Positions 16,874-26,923 of a DNA stretch of 64,000 bases are shown piece by piece. Origin of the DNA: Methylobacterium sp. SyP6R (GTDB lineage Bacteria > Pseudomonadota > Alphaproteobacteria > Rhizobiales > Beijerinckiaceae); the NCBI RefSeq assembly GCF_019216885.1, contig NZ_JAAQRC020000001.1, positions 3,268,501 to 3,332,500 of the forward strand, given 5' to 3'. Numbering within the stretch: position 1 is the first letter of the stretch; the number at the start of each line of letters is the position of its first letter. The notes beneath the pieces were generated by a model. That model saw only the letters and a program-made list of their open reading frames with translations, made no database searches and was not told the origin of the DNA. The translations under genes and the position numbers were made by a program.

Positions 16874-17560
16874 ATGGGCTTCATGCGCAGCAGATTTCCA
16901 CAGGACCTCCTCTCCCCCGACCCCGCCTCCGGCGGGGCGACGGACCCGCGCGCCGGCGATCGGGAGAGTGCGGCTGGTGCGCCGAGCTACCTCGACGGGC
17001 AGCTCCTGGTGGCGATGCCGGGCATGGCCGACGAGCGCTTCTCGCGCTCGGTGATCTATCTGTGTGCGCATTCGGCCGAGGGGGCGATGGGGATCATCGT
17101 CAACAAGCCGGCCGCCGACCTCAACATGCCGGACCTCCTGGTCCAGCTCGACATCATCGCCGAGACCGACGCGATCCGCCTGCCGAGCCGCATCGGCCAC
17201 ATGCCGGTTCTGATGGGCGGACCGGTCGAGGCGAGCCGGGGTTTCGTGCTGCACTCGCCCGATTTCCACATCGACCAGTCGACCCTGCTGATCGACGACG
17301 GCATCTGCCTCACTGCGACGATCGAGATCCTGCGGGCGATCGCGGCCGGCAACGGGCCGGCGAACGCGGTGCTGGCGCTCGGCTATGCCGGCTGGCAGGC
17401 CGGCCAGCTCGAGAGCGAGATCCAGGCGAATGGCTGGCTGCACTGCCCGGCCGATCCGGAGCTGATCTTCAACACCTCTCTCGAGACCAAGTACGACCGG
17501 GCGTTGCGCGGCATCGGCATCGAGCCGGCCATGCTCTCGGCCACCGCCGGCCACGCCTGA
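16874..17560 (+). CDS. YqgE/AlgH family protein
   Basis: The product has about 228 residues. After a variable N-terminal tail the conserved domain begins at [13 protein letters not shown], followed by [49 protein letters not shown] and a closing [12 protein letters not shown], all hallmarks of YqgE/AlgH. The family is widespread and of uncertain function. The ATG at 16874 has GGAGCG upstream and was chosen; an in-frame ATG at 16847 is the alternative and adds nine residues. The gene is divergent from the peroxiredoxin gene and converges on the next minus-strand gene. Confidence 0.88.
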   Translation: MGFMRSRFPQDLLSPDPASGGATDPRAGDRESAAGAPSYLDGQLLVAMPGMADERFSRSVIYLCAHSAEGAMGIIVNKPAADLNMPDLLVQLDIIAETDAIRLPSRIGHMPVLMGGPVEASRGFVLHSPDFHIDQSTLLIDDGICLTATIEILRAIAAGNGPANAVLALGYAGWQAGQLESEIQANGWLHCPADPELIFNTSLETKYDRALRGIGIEPAMLSATAGHA

Positions 17561-17618
17561 CGGGATGGTGTCGGCCCGGCGGCGCTCGTGCCCTGCCGGG
17601 CGGAGTCCGGCGAGCGTG

Positions 17619-18617
17619 CTACTGGTCCTGCGCGCCGGCCTCGAAGCCCGGGTTCATCCCCTCGACGGCCGGGGCCGGACGCCGGACGCGCGCCGCCGGG
17701 CGCGGCGCGTTGCTGGCCGTCGGGGCGGCCGTCGACAGGCCGAGGCGAGTGGCGAGCGAGAGCGCCCGCGCCTCGGAGAAGCGCAGGTGGCAGAATCCGT
17801 GCGAGCCCTCGCGGACATAGGCGCGGCAGAACTGCTCCCGGTCGGCCGAGAAGGCGGCCTGCTCGGTCACGATCGGCCGCACGTCCTCCCGTGACGCGCG
17901 GCGGGTCATCACCTTGTAATTCTCGCGCACCGCCTTGTCGGCGACGCCGCGCGCCGCGTCGAATTCCTGCGCCCGCGGCAGCAGGGTGGCGGCGCCCGGC
18001 CCCCACATCCCCTTCGGCGTCGTGGCGCAGTCCGACGCGGTGAAGACGCAGGCCTCGCCCTCGCCGAGCGGCGTGACCATCACGCTACCCTCCAGGATCT
18101 CGAACCGCAGCGGGCAGGCCGGGCCGGAGGAGGCCAGTTGCGTCACGCCGTTGGGCTTGCCCTGGTCGGTGAGCGCCAGCGGCTGCCCGTCGCCGAGGGA
18201 GACCTTGCAACTTTCCGTCGGCTGCGAGACCTTCGTGCCGGCCAGCGTCAGGCGGGCCGTGAAGCCGCCGCCCGCCCGCTCCAGGCGCAAGGAGCCGGCA
18301 TTGCCGTTCTGCTGCAGGTCCTGGCCGAGGATCGCGTCGTCGTTGGGGGTCTTCAGCACCACGGGCTTCGGGGGCGCCGGCGGGGCGGGAGCGGGCCGGG
18401 GCGCGGCCTCGGGCAGCGGCGCCTCGCCCGGAGCGCGTCCGCCGGGCACCGGCGCCGGGGGCACCGGCGGACGCGCGGCGCGGCCGATGCCGAACAATTC
18501 CTCGAGGAAGGACTGGGCCGAGGCCGGAGCCGGCGCCACCATCAGGACCGCCGCGAGGGGCAGGGCCGCCAGCACGGGCAGGGCCACCGGGCGGGGGGAG
18601 GGGCGAACGGGCGTCAT
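17619..18617 (-). CDS. Exported proline-rich protein of unknown function
   Basis: The 332-residue product starts with a clear signal peptide (ALPLAAVLMVAPAPASAQS, cleavage near residue 35). A Pro/Ala-rich linker of about 60 residues follows, then a globular region with several cysteines (ESCKVSL, GPACPLRF, GEACVFTASDCATT) that could form two disulfides in the periplasm. The later part, AAFSADREQFCRAYVREGSHGFC, adds two more cysteines and a C-terminal basic, Pro-rich tail. The compact beta-rich core recalls the AprI/Inh protease-inhibitor fold, but this is only a weak impression. The start at 18617 was chosen because the signal peptide begins there; longer frames upstream are not protein-like. 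Confidence 0.65.
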   Translation of the reverse strand: MTPVRPSPRPVALPVLAALPLAAVLMVAPAPASAQSFLEELFGIGRAARPPVPPAPVPGGRAPGEAPLPEAAPRPAPAPPAPPKPVVLKTPNDDAILGQDLQQNGNAGSLRLERAGGGFTARLTLAGTKVSQPTESCKVSLGDGQPLALTDQGKPNGVTQLASSGPACPLRFEILEGSVMVTPLGEGEACVFTASDCATTPKGMWGPGAATLLPRAQEFDAARGVADKAVRENYKVMTRRASREDVRPIVTEQAAFSADREQFCRAYVREGSHGFCHLRFSEARALSLATRLGLSTAAPTASNAPRPAARVRRPAPAVEGMNPGFEAGAQDQ

Positions 18618-18888
18618 CAGGCTCCAGGCGAAAAGGCACGGGGCAAAAGGCACAGGCCGAACGGCATGGGCATCGATGTCCCCCAGGGTCCTGAGACGGA
18701 GTCCTAGCATGCGGTCCGTGGCAGAGGCGTGGCAAGCCCGCAACATTGTCGTGGCGGCTTGACCATAGGGCGGAGAGACGACCGCCGACGCAGAGCCGGT
18801 CCCGCAGCCCGTTCCCACGGTCCCATGTGAGCCTCGTGCAACGAGTGGGCCCCACGCAAATCGCGATGCGCGGGCCGGCCCGGCTCGC

Positions 18889-18918
18889 CTTGCGGCCCCC
18901 AAAAGGCCTTCTTATATC
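18889..18918 (+). promoter_or_regulatory. Probable RpoH (heat-shock) promoter of dnaK
   Basis: In the 454-bp gene-free stretch 18618-19071, CTTGCG at 18889-18894 is followed after 16 bp by CTTATATC at 18911-18918. This fits the alphaproteobacterial sigma-32 pattern (CTTG, then CYTAT). It leaves a leader of about 150 nt before the dnaK start. Nothing else convincing is seen in the stretch apart from a 7-bp hairpin at 19014-19036. Confidence 0.5.
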
Positions 18919-19071
18919 CGGCTCGGCGCGGGCAACTCCCCCGCTCGCCGGGTTCCCGGCGAGGCGCGGTCCGGCCCGCCCGGGCTCAAACCATTCGACA
19001 AGTACCGCCATGGGCCGAGCTGCTTCGGGGCTCGGCGGTCTGCTTAAAAAACACCAACGAGGGATCCCACC

Positions 19072-20991
<1,920 letters not shown>

Positions 20992-21007
20992 AACACGCCT
21001 TGAGGTT

Positions 21008-21034
21008 GCCGCACGGATCTGAGATCCGTGCGGC
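21008..21034 (+). terminator. Hairpin 1 between dnaK and dnaJ
   Basis: GCCGCACGGATC at 21008-21019 pairs perfectly with GATCCGTGCGGC at 21023-21034 around a 3-nt loop. No T run follows, so it may act as an mRNA 3'-end stabiliser or partial terminator rather than as a full Rho-independent terminator. Confidence 0.6.
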
Positions 21035-21058
21035 CCAGTGATCTTTGCAGCGCGACCC

Positions 21059-21090
21059 GGTCCCCGGCGCCGACAACGGCGCCGGGGACC
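21059..21090 (+). terminator. Hairpin 2 between dnaK and dnaJ
   Basis: GGTCCCCGGCGCC at 21059-21071 pairs over 13 bp with GGCGCCGGGGACC at 21078-21090 around a 6-nt loop. It lies 51 bp before the dnaJ start and has no T run. Two hairpins in series would lower dnaJ expression relative to dnaK. Confidence 0.6.
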
Positions 21091-21140
21091 GGACGTGTAT
21101 GGACGATGCCCGACGGGGTACGGCGGGGCCGGGGACAGGA

Positions 21141-22316
21141 ATGTCGAAGCGCGACTATTACGAGGTGCTGGGCGTCGCCCGCACCGCGACCGACGGTGAG
21201 ATGAAGTCGGCCTTCCGCAAGCTGGCGATGGTCTACCACCCCGACCGCAACCCCGGCGACAAGGAGGCCGAGCTCAAGTTCAAGGAGCTCAACGAGGCCT
21301 ATCAGTGCCTGTCCGACGGGCAGAAGCGCGCCGCCTACGACCGTTTCGGCCACGCCGCCTTCTCGCAGGGCGGGCAGGGCGGCCCCGGATTCGGCAACGA
21401 GTTCGGCGACTTCATGTCGGACATCTTCGACACCTTCTTCGGCGACGCCCGTGGCGGTCCCGGAGGTGGGCGCCCCGGCGGCGGCCAGGGCGGGCGTCCG
21501 GGCGGCGGCCGCGAGCGCGGCGCCGACCTGCGCTACAACCTCGAGATCAGCCTCGAGGAGGCCTTCACCGGCAAGACCGAGACGATCAAGATGCCGACCT
21601 CGGTCACCTGCGAGGTCTGCGCCGGCTCGGGCGCCAAGGCGGGCTCGAAGCCCAAGACCTGCCCGACCTGCGCCGGCTACGGCCGCGTGCGGGCCGCGCA
21701 AGGGTTCTTCGCCATCGAGCGCACCTGCCCGGCCTGCCACGGCCGTGGCGAGATCATCGAGGATCCGTGCCCGGCCTGCTCGGGTGCCGGCCGCGTCACC
21801 CGCGAGCGCACGCTGTCGATCAACGTGCCGGCGGGCGTCGACGACGGCTTGCGCATCCGGCTCGCCGGCGAGGGCGAATCGGGCCTGCGCGGAGGACCTG
21901 CGGGCGACCTCTACATCTTCCTGTCGATCAAGCCGCACCCGTTCTTCCAGCGCGACGGCGCCGACCTGTTCTGCCGCGTGCCGATCTCGATGGTGACCGC
22001 GGCGCTCTCGGGCGAGATCACCGTGCCGGTGATCGACGGCTCGCACACCTCGGTCCGGGTGCCGGCCGGCACCCAGACCAACAAGCAGTTCCGCCTCAAG
22101 GGCAGGGGCATGCCGGTCCTGCGCTCGCGCGACGTGGGCGACCTCTACATCCAGGTCTTCGTCGAGACGCCGCAGAACCTCACCAAGCGCCAGCGCGAGC
22201 TGCTGCAGGAATTCGACACCCACGGCACGCAGGCCGACAACCACCCGGAGAGCGCCGGCTTCTTCTCCCGGGTGAAGGAATTCTTCGACGGCCTCAGCGG
22301 CTCGGGCCGCGCCTGA
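21141..22316 (+). CDS. dnaJ: Co-chaperone DnaJ (Hsp40)
   Basis: From the ATG at 21141 the protein has 391 residues and the full class-I Hsp40 layout. It has a J domain with His33-Pro34-Asp35 ([10 protein letters not shown]), a Gly-rich linker around residues 75-130, four zinc-binding CxxCxGxG repeats ([32 protein letters not shown]), and a C-terminal substrate-binding domain. It stimulates the DnaK ATPase and delivers substrates in the cytoplasm. An upstream in-frame start at 21045 would add 32 residues ahead of the J domain that are not homologous to DnaJ, so it was rejected. It is coupled to dnaK by position. Confidence 0.97.
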   Translation: MSKRDYYEVLGVARTATDGEMKSAFRKLAMVYHPDRNPGDKEAELKFKELNEAYQCLSDGQKRAAYDRFGHAAFSQGGQGGPGFGNEFGDFMSDIFDTFFGDARGGPGGGRPGGGQGGRPGGGRERGADLRYNLEISLEEAFTGKTETIKMPTSVTCEVCAGSGAKAGSKPKTCPTCAGYGRVRAAQGFFAIERTCPACHGRGEIIEDPCPACSGAGRVTRERTLSINVPAGVDDGLRIRLAGEGESGLRGGPAGDLYIFLSIKPHPFFQRDGADLFCRVPISMVTAALSGEITVPVIDGSHTSVRVPAGTQTNKQFRLKGRGMPVLRSRDVGDLYIQVFVETPQNLTKRQRELLQEFDTHGTQADNHPESAGFFSRVKEFFDGLSGSGRA

Positions 22317-22510
22317 CCCTCACGACGGCGGCTCGGTCCCTGCCTGACGGATTAGGCCGGCGAACCGGGGCAGCCGTTGCGCGTTCTCCCGCGCGAGTGG
22401 GATTGCGTGGTTCGCGGGGCGTTCCGGGCGCGTCAGGCTTGACGGCGGCGCGCCTTTGAACGACAGCCGTTCCCCGACCTACTTTTTCGCGTGTTCAAGG
22501 GTCTTCGGTC

Positions 22511-23161
22511 TTGCCTTTGCCTCACCGATCCAGGGCCAAAGCCGTCGCGGTCTCGAGCCCGCTGCCCCACTCGCAGCCGAAGCCCCAGAAGAAGCGCGAC
22601 ATCCTCGAGGACGAAGCGCGGTTCCTGCGCTCCTGGTTCGAGCGGCCCCTGGTCACCGGCGCCGTGACGCCTTCGGGCCGGATGCTCGCCCGCACCATGG
22701 CCTCCTACGTCGATCCGCGCCTCACCGGGCCGGTGATCGAGCTCGGTCCCGGCACCGGCCCGGTGACCGACGCTCTGGTGCGCCGCGGCATCGCCCCGGA
22801 ACGCCTCGTCCTCGTCGAGTACAACCCGGATTTCTGCACGCTGCTGCGCCGGCGCTTCCCGAAGGCCACGGTGCTCCAGGGCGACGCCTACGACATCCGC
22901 GCCACTCTGGAGGGCGTGGTCGCCGAGCCGGCCTGCGCCACGATCTCGAGCCTGCCGCTCTTCACCAAGCCGCTGGAGCAGCGCCTCGACCTGCTGACGG
23001 CGGCCCACGACCTGATGCATCCGGACGCGCCGTTCGTGCAGTTCACCTACGCGGTGGTGCCGCCGATCCCGGCCAAGTCCACGACCTACACCGCCAGCCG
23101 CTCGAACAAGGTGTGGCTGAACCTGCCGCCGGCACGGGTGTGGGTGTATCGCCGGCCCTGA
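22511..23161 (+). CDS. PmtA-like SAM-dependent phospholipid N-methyltransferase
   Basis: The 216-residue product has a class-I methyltransferase core: VIELGPGTGPVTDAL (SAM motif I), LVLVEYNPDF (acidic end of the second strand) and ISSLPLF in the active-site position. That layout, with its N-terminal FLRSWFERPLVTGAV, resembles alphaproteobacterial PmtA and rRNA dimethyladenosine transferase relatives. PmtA methylates phosphatidylethanolamine towards phosphatidylcholine at the inner membrane. The start is taken as TTG at 22511, since the first in-frame ATG lies inside the conserved domain; this N-terminus is uncertain. It is followed by a large palindromic repeat. Confidence 0.75.
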   Translation: MPLPHRSRAKAVAVSSPLPHSQPKPQKKRDILEDEARFLRSWFERPLVTGAVTPSGRMLARTMASYVDPRLTGPVIELGPGTGPVTDALVRRGIAPERLVLVEYNPDFCTLLRRRFPKATVLQGDAYDIRATLEGVVAEPACATISSLPLFTKPLEQRLDLLTAAHDLMHPDAPFVQFTYAVVPPIPAKSTTYTASRSNKVWLNLPPARVWVYRRP

Positions 23162-23212
23162 GGGGCACCGGTTCGACGAGTCCGGCCGGCAGCTTTTGGC
23201 GGTCCCACCCGT

Positions 23213-23329
23213 GACCTCATCCTGAGGTGCGACCAACGGGAGCCTCGAAGGAGGGCTCCAGCCTGCGCTGAGGCTTCTGGAGCCCTCCTTCGAGGCCTGC
23301 GCTACGCTTCGGCACCTCAGGATGAGGTC
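23213..23329. repeat. Nested palindromic repeat, family C, full copy
   Basis: Outer arms of 18 bp (23213-23230, GACCTCATCCTGAGGTGC, and 23312-23329) and inner arms of 20 bp (23242-23261 and 23277-23296, GCCTCGAAGGAGGGCTCCAG and its complement) are perfect inverted repeats. The element lies between two convergent genes, so it could serve as a bidirectional terminator. Its occurrence at three sites in the window makes it a dispersed repeat first. Confidence 0.85.
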
Positions 23330-23373
23330 GAGAGCGGGATCAGCCGAAGCTTACCTCGACAGGAGCAAGGCGC

Positions 23374-24423
23374 TCACGCCTTCTCCCACTGGTTCTCGAT
23401 GATGGTGTAGACCTTGTCGCTGAGGTTGATGTCCATCTCGACGAGCCCGAGCGTGTTCTTCACCCGGCTCAGGGTCTCGGCGAGTTCCAGCACCGGCTCG
23501 GGGACCCTGCGCTCCGGCACGGCCGGGCCCTGGAGCTGCAGCACGTCGGCCAGCATCGCCGTGTAGGCGCCCCAGAAATGCTGGTGGCCGATGACGTGGA
23601 AGCGCGACAGCGCCTCGATCGCCAGGGTCCAGTGGCCCGGCTTCATCGCCTCGCCCGGGAACGTGCAGGAGAGGTCGCGGGTCAGCGGGTTCTCCAGCCA
23701 GGAAAAGGTCTCGAGATCGATCCGGTCGAATCCCTTGCGCAGGGCCGACACGCTGCCGAGATCGAGCCCGGCCGCGAAGGCGCAAGGGGCCTGCAGGTGG
23801 TCGACGCGCCAGCTCTGGGCCGGGTCCTTGCCGATCTCCGCCATCCGGCGCAGGTACAGGATGCGCTTGGCCAACTCCACATACGGGTCGACGACCAGGA
23901 TCGTCTTCACGTACTCGCCCGACTGGATCACGTCCTCGTAGCGTTTCAGGAGCACGCTACCCTGCAGCAGCAGCGAGTTGCTGTACTTGATGTCGATGAT
24001 GCAGCGCAGAAGGTCGAAGTGGATGTCGTGGATGCCGAAATACGCCATGGCGAATTCCGGGAAGAGCATGTCGCGGGCGGCGTTGTCCTGGTGGATCGTG
24101 TAGTCGAGCGCGAGGACGCGGGCCGGGCGATGCGCGGAGTCACTGCCGTGCCGGTAGAGCAGGATGTTGGTGTCGGCGTCGACGATGTCGTAGCGCCCGG
24201 CCTGGTCCAGGCCGGGGCAGCTCTGGCCGTCGAGCTTGAAGCCGCAGACGCCGTGGGCGTGCCAGCCGAACTCCTTCAGCTGCGGGTAATGGACCCAGGC
24301 CTCGATCACGGTCTCGCGCGTCCGGTCCATGACCACGCGGACGCGCGGCGTGCGGCGCATGTCGTCGGGGGCGATCCAGAGCTCGAAGCTCGCCGGGCCG
24401 ACGACGTTGAAGTTGAATCGCAT
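23374..24423 (-). CDS. Hypothetical protein, 349 residues, cytoplasmic
   Basis: I do not recognise this family. The product has 349 residues, no signal peptide and no clear membrane segment. Regular mixed charge and long helical stretches such as EPVLELAETLSRVKNTLGL suggest a soluble, folded protein. Conserved-looking patches are MRFNFNVVGPASFELWIAPDD at the start, GFKLDGQSCPG, LALDYTIHQDNAARDMLFPEF and FHVIGHQHFWGAYTAML, with several His and Cys residues. Codon use matches the neighbours, so recent transfer is unlikely. It is read divergently from rarA across 156 bp, and its 3' end faces the family C palindrome. It stands alone, with no operon partner to suggest a function. Confidence 0.75.
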   Translation of the reverse strand: MRFNFNVVGPASFELWIAPDDMRRTPRVRVVMDRTRETVIEAWVHYPQLKEFGWHAHGVCGFKLDGQSCPGLDQAGRYDIVDADTNILLYRHGSDSAHRPARVLALDYTIHQDNAARDMLFPEFAMAYFGIHDIHFDLLRCIIDIKYSNSLLLQGSVLLKRYEDVIQSGEYVKTILVVDPYVELAKRILYLRRMAEIGKDPAQSWRVDHLQAPCAFAAGLDLGSVSALRKGFDRIDLETFSWLENPLTRDLSCTFPGEAMKPGHWTLAIEALSRFHVIGHQHFWGAYTAMLADVLQLQGPAVPERRVPEPVLELAETLSRVKNTLGLVEMDINLSDKVYTIIENQWEKA

Positions 24424-24579
24424 GCTGCTTGCTAGGCTGAAGACGGCGTCGCGGCAAGGTCGCGGCGGAGGGGCCCGGGGAGCGCCAGCCTAGCAGCTTC
24501 GGCTCGCCGGATCACCCTCGCGGTGGGCAGCGGCCGGGAAGCCCTTGCGGCCGCAGGCCCGCCCGGTCTTGATGCGGCC

Positions 24580-25896
24580 ATGTCCGACTTGTTCGCCTCC
24601 GCGGGCCTCGACCGCGACGCTCCCCGTCCCCTCGCCGACCTGTTGCGGCCGACAACCCTCGCCGAGGTCGTCGGGCAGGAGCACCTGACGGGGGAGGGAG
24701 GCGCGCTGACCCGGCTCCTGCGCGGACGCAATCTCGGTTCGCTGATCCTGTGGGGACCGCCCGGCACCGGCAAGACCACGGTGGCGCGGCTGCTCGCCGG
24801 CGAGACCGACCTGCATTTCGAGCAGATCTCGGCGATCTTCTCCGGCGTCGCCGAACTCCGGAAGGTGTTCGAGGCGGCCCGGGCCCGGCGGGCGGCGGGA
24901 CGGGGCACGCTGCTCTTCGTCGACGAGATCCATCGCTTCAACCGGGCGCAGCTCGACGCCTTCCTGCCGGTGGTCGAGGACGGCACGGTCACGCTGGTCG
25001 GCGCCACCACCGAGAACCCCTCCTTCGAGCTGAACGCCGCGCTCCTGTCCCGGGCCCGGGTGCTGGTCTTCCGCGCCCTCGACGAGGCGGCGATCGCCAA
25101 GCTCCTCGACCGGGCCGAGGCGGTGACCGGCCGGACCCTGCCCCTCGACGGGCAAGCCCGCGCGGTGCTGGTGCGGATGGCCGACGGCGACGGGCGGGCG
25201 GCGCTGACCCTGGCCGAGGAGGTGTGGCGCTCGGTGGGACCCGGCGAGACCCTGGATGCCGCCCTGCTGCAGGAGCTGATCCAGCGTCGGGCTCCCGTCT
25301 ACGACAAGGCGCAGGAGGGCCACTACAACCTCATCTCCGCGCTGCACAAGACGGTCCGCGGCTCGGACCCCGACGCCGCCCTCTACTATCTCTGCCGGAT
25401 GCTGGATGCCGGCGAGGACCGGCTGTTCATCGCCCGCCGGCTGGTGCGGATGGCGGTGGAGGATATCGGGCTCGCCGATCCCCAGGCTCTGGTGGTGGCG
25501 AACGCCGCCAAGGACGCGTTCGACTTTCTCGGCTCGCCGGAGGGCGAGCTGGCGCTGGCGCAAGCCGCGGTCTATCTCGCCACGGCCCCGAAATCGAACG
25601 CAGTCTACACCGCCTACAAGGCCGCAACGCGCTTGGCCAAGGAGCACGGCTCGCTGCCGCCGCCCCGCACCATCCTCAACGCGCCGACCAAGCTGATGCG
25701 CAGGCTCGGCTACGGCGAGGGCTACCGCTACGACCACGACGAGCCCGACGCCTTCTCGGGCCAGGATTACTGGCCCGAGCGCCTGGGGCGCCAGCGCGTC
25801 TACGTGCCGACCGACCGCGGCTTCGAGCGCCGCGTCGCCGAGCGCCTGGAGTGGTGGGATGCGCGGCGCCGGGAGCGCACCGACGACGATTCGTGA
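24580..25896 (+). CDS. rarA: Replication-associated recombination ATPase RarA/MgsA
   Basis: From the ATG at 24580 the product has 438 residues, the standard RarA length. TTLAEVVGQEHLTGEGG opens the domain, WGPPGTGKTTVARLLA is the Walker A motif and LLFVDEIHRFNRAQ the Walker B motif. VGATTENPSFELN is sensor I, and the C-terminal domain has the clamp-loader-like YLCRMLDAGEDRLFIARRL and a YRYDHDEPDAFSGQ tail specific to RarA. It is an AAA+ protein acting at stalled replication forks with RecA and SSB. An in-frame start at 24523 adds 19 unlike residues. The promoter must lie in the divergent spacer with the hypothetical gene. Confidence 0.95.
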   Translation: MSDLFASAGLDRDAPRPLADLLRPTTLAEVVGQEHLTGEGGALTRLLRGRNLGSLILWGPPGTGKTTVARLLAGETDLHFEQISAIFSGVAELRKVFEAARARRAAGRGTLLFVDEIHRFNRAQLDAFLPVVEDGTVTLVGATTENPSFELNAALLSRARVLVFRALDEAAIAKLLDRAEAVTGRTLPLDGQARAVLVRMADGDGRAALTLAEEVWRSVGPGETLDAALLQELIQRRAPVYDKAQEGHYNLISALHKTVRGSDPDAALYYLCRMLDAGEDRLFIARRLVRMAVEDIGLADPQALVVANAAKDAFDFLGSPEGELALAQAAVYLATAPKSNAVYTAYKAATRLAKEHGSLPPPRTILNAPTKLMRRLGYGEGYRYDHDEPDAFSGQDYWPERLGRQRVYVPTDRGFERRVAERLEWWDARRRERTDDDS

Positions 25897-26000
25897 CGGC
25901 CGTGTGAACAACTGGACCGATAGGCGTTGACGCGCCACTCTCCCTTAAGTCAGCCTGCGGGAATGAGACGGAATCTCCTCCTCCCGCACGGTCCAGCCGG

Positions 26001-26831
26001 ATGACGGCGCGGGTTCTCTCGATCGCCAATTGCAAGGGCGGCACCGGCAAGACCACCTCCGCGGTCAATCTCGCGGCCGAGTTCGGCGCCAGGGGGCATC
26101 GGGTCCTGGTGGTCGATCTCGATCCGCAGGGCCATGCGGGATTGGGGCTCGGAGTCACGGCCCGGCTCGGCTCGCCCAACGCCCATACGCCGCTCCTGCG
26201 GCGCCAGGCCGGCCTCGACGGCGCCGCCCAGGCCACCGACGAGGACAACGTCGCGGTGGTGCCGGCCGACCGGGGCTTCGACGGGCAGCTCGGTACCAAT
26301 GACATCCGCTGCCTGGCCGACGCCCTCAGCCCCTTGAGCCGCGTCCACGACCTGGTGCTGATCGACGTGCCGCCGGCCTCCGCCGCCCTCACGGTCTGCG
26401 CCCTGATGGCGAGCGACGGCGTCGTCGTCCCCACCACCCTCGACCCCCTCGGCCTGGAGGGCGTGCGCCAGTTCGCCCGCTCCTATCACGACACGATGCT
26501 GCGCTTCCGCGCTGCGCCCCTCGGGCTCGCCATCGCGCCGATGCGGATCGACCTGCGCACCAATGTCGAGCGGGAGAGCTTGGGCAGCTTGCGCACCGCC
26601 TTCGGGCCGGGCCAGATGGTACGCGGCGTGCGCACCGACGTGGCGGTGAGCGAGGCCTTCGCCCGGCGCCAGCCGGTGCGCCGCCACCGCCCCCATGCCC
26701 GTGCGACCGAGGATTTTTCGGGCCTCGCCGACGATCTCGTGCAGCGCTTCGGCATCGACTGCGCCGCCGCCTTCGCGGAGCCGTCCTACGGGCGCCAGGA
26801 GGGGTTCTCGCGCGGGATCTCCTGGCGATGA
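26001..26831 (+). CDS. Orphan ParA/MinD-family ATPase
   Basis: The 276-residue product has the deviant Walker A motif KGGTGKTTSAVNLA near residue 12, LVVDLDPQGHAGLGLG as switch I and VLIDVPPASAALTVCAL as switch II, so it is a ParA-type dimerising ATPase. Such proteins form nucleoid-bound gradients that move or position DNA or protein cargo. No parB, centromere-like repeat or replication gene is nearby, so plasmid-type partition is not supported. The C-terminal tail, RRHRPHARATEDFSGLADDLVQ, is basic and could bind DNA. It lies about 105 bp after rarA on the same strand; its cargo is unknown. Confidence 0.88.
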   Translation: MTARVLSIANCKGGTGKTTSAVNLAAEFGARGHRVLVVDLDPQGHAGLGLGVTARLGSPNAHTPLLRRQAGLDGAAQATDEDNVAVVPADRGFDGQLGTNDIRCLADALSPLSRVHDLVLIDVPPASAALTVCALMASDGVVVPTTLDPLGLEGVRQFARSYHDTMLRFRAAPLGLAIAPMRIDLRTNVERESLGSLRTAFGPGQMVRGVRTDVAVSEAFARRQPVRRHRPHARATEDFSGLADDLVQRFGIDCAAAFAEPSYGRQEGFSRGISWR

Positions 26832-26923
26832 CGATGGGCGAGGACGGGGATTTTCAAGGATGACGGGCCGGCGATGATTCGCCGGGCGTGACGGAAGGGC
26901 TTGCGGGTGCTACGAGCCGCCGC

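Noticed and set aside
26001..26831. A plasmid or chromosomal partition locus
   Set aside because: Only a ParA-type ATPase is present; no ParB, iteron or replication gene is found, so an origin is not supported.
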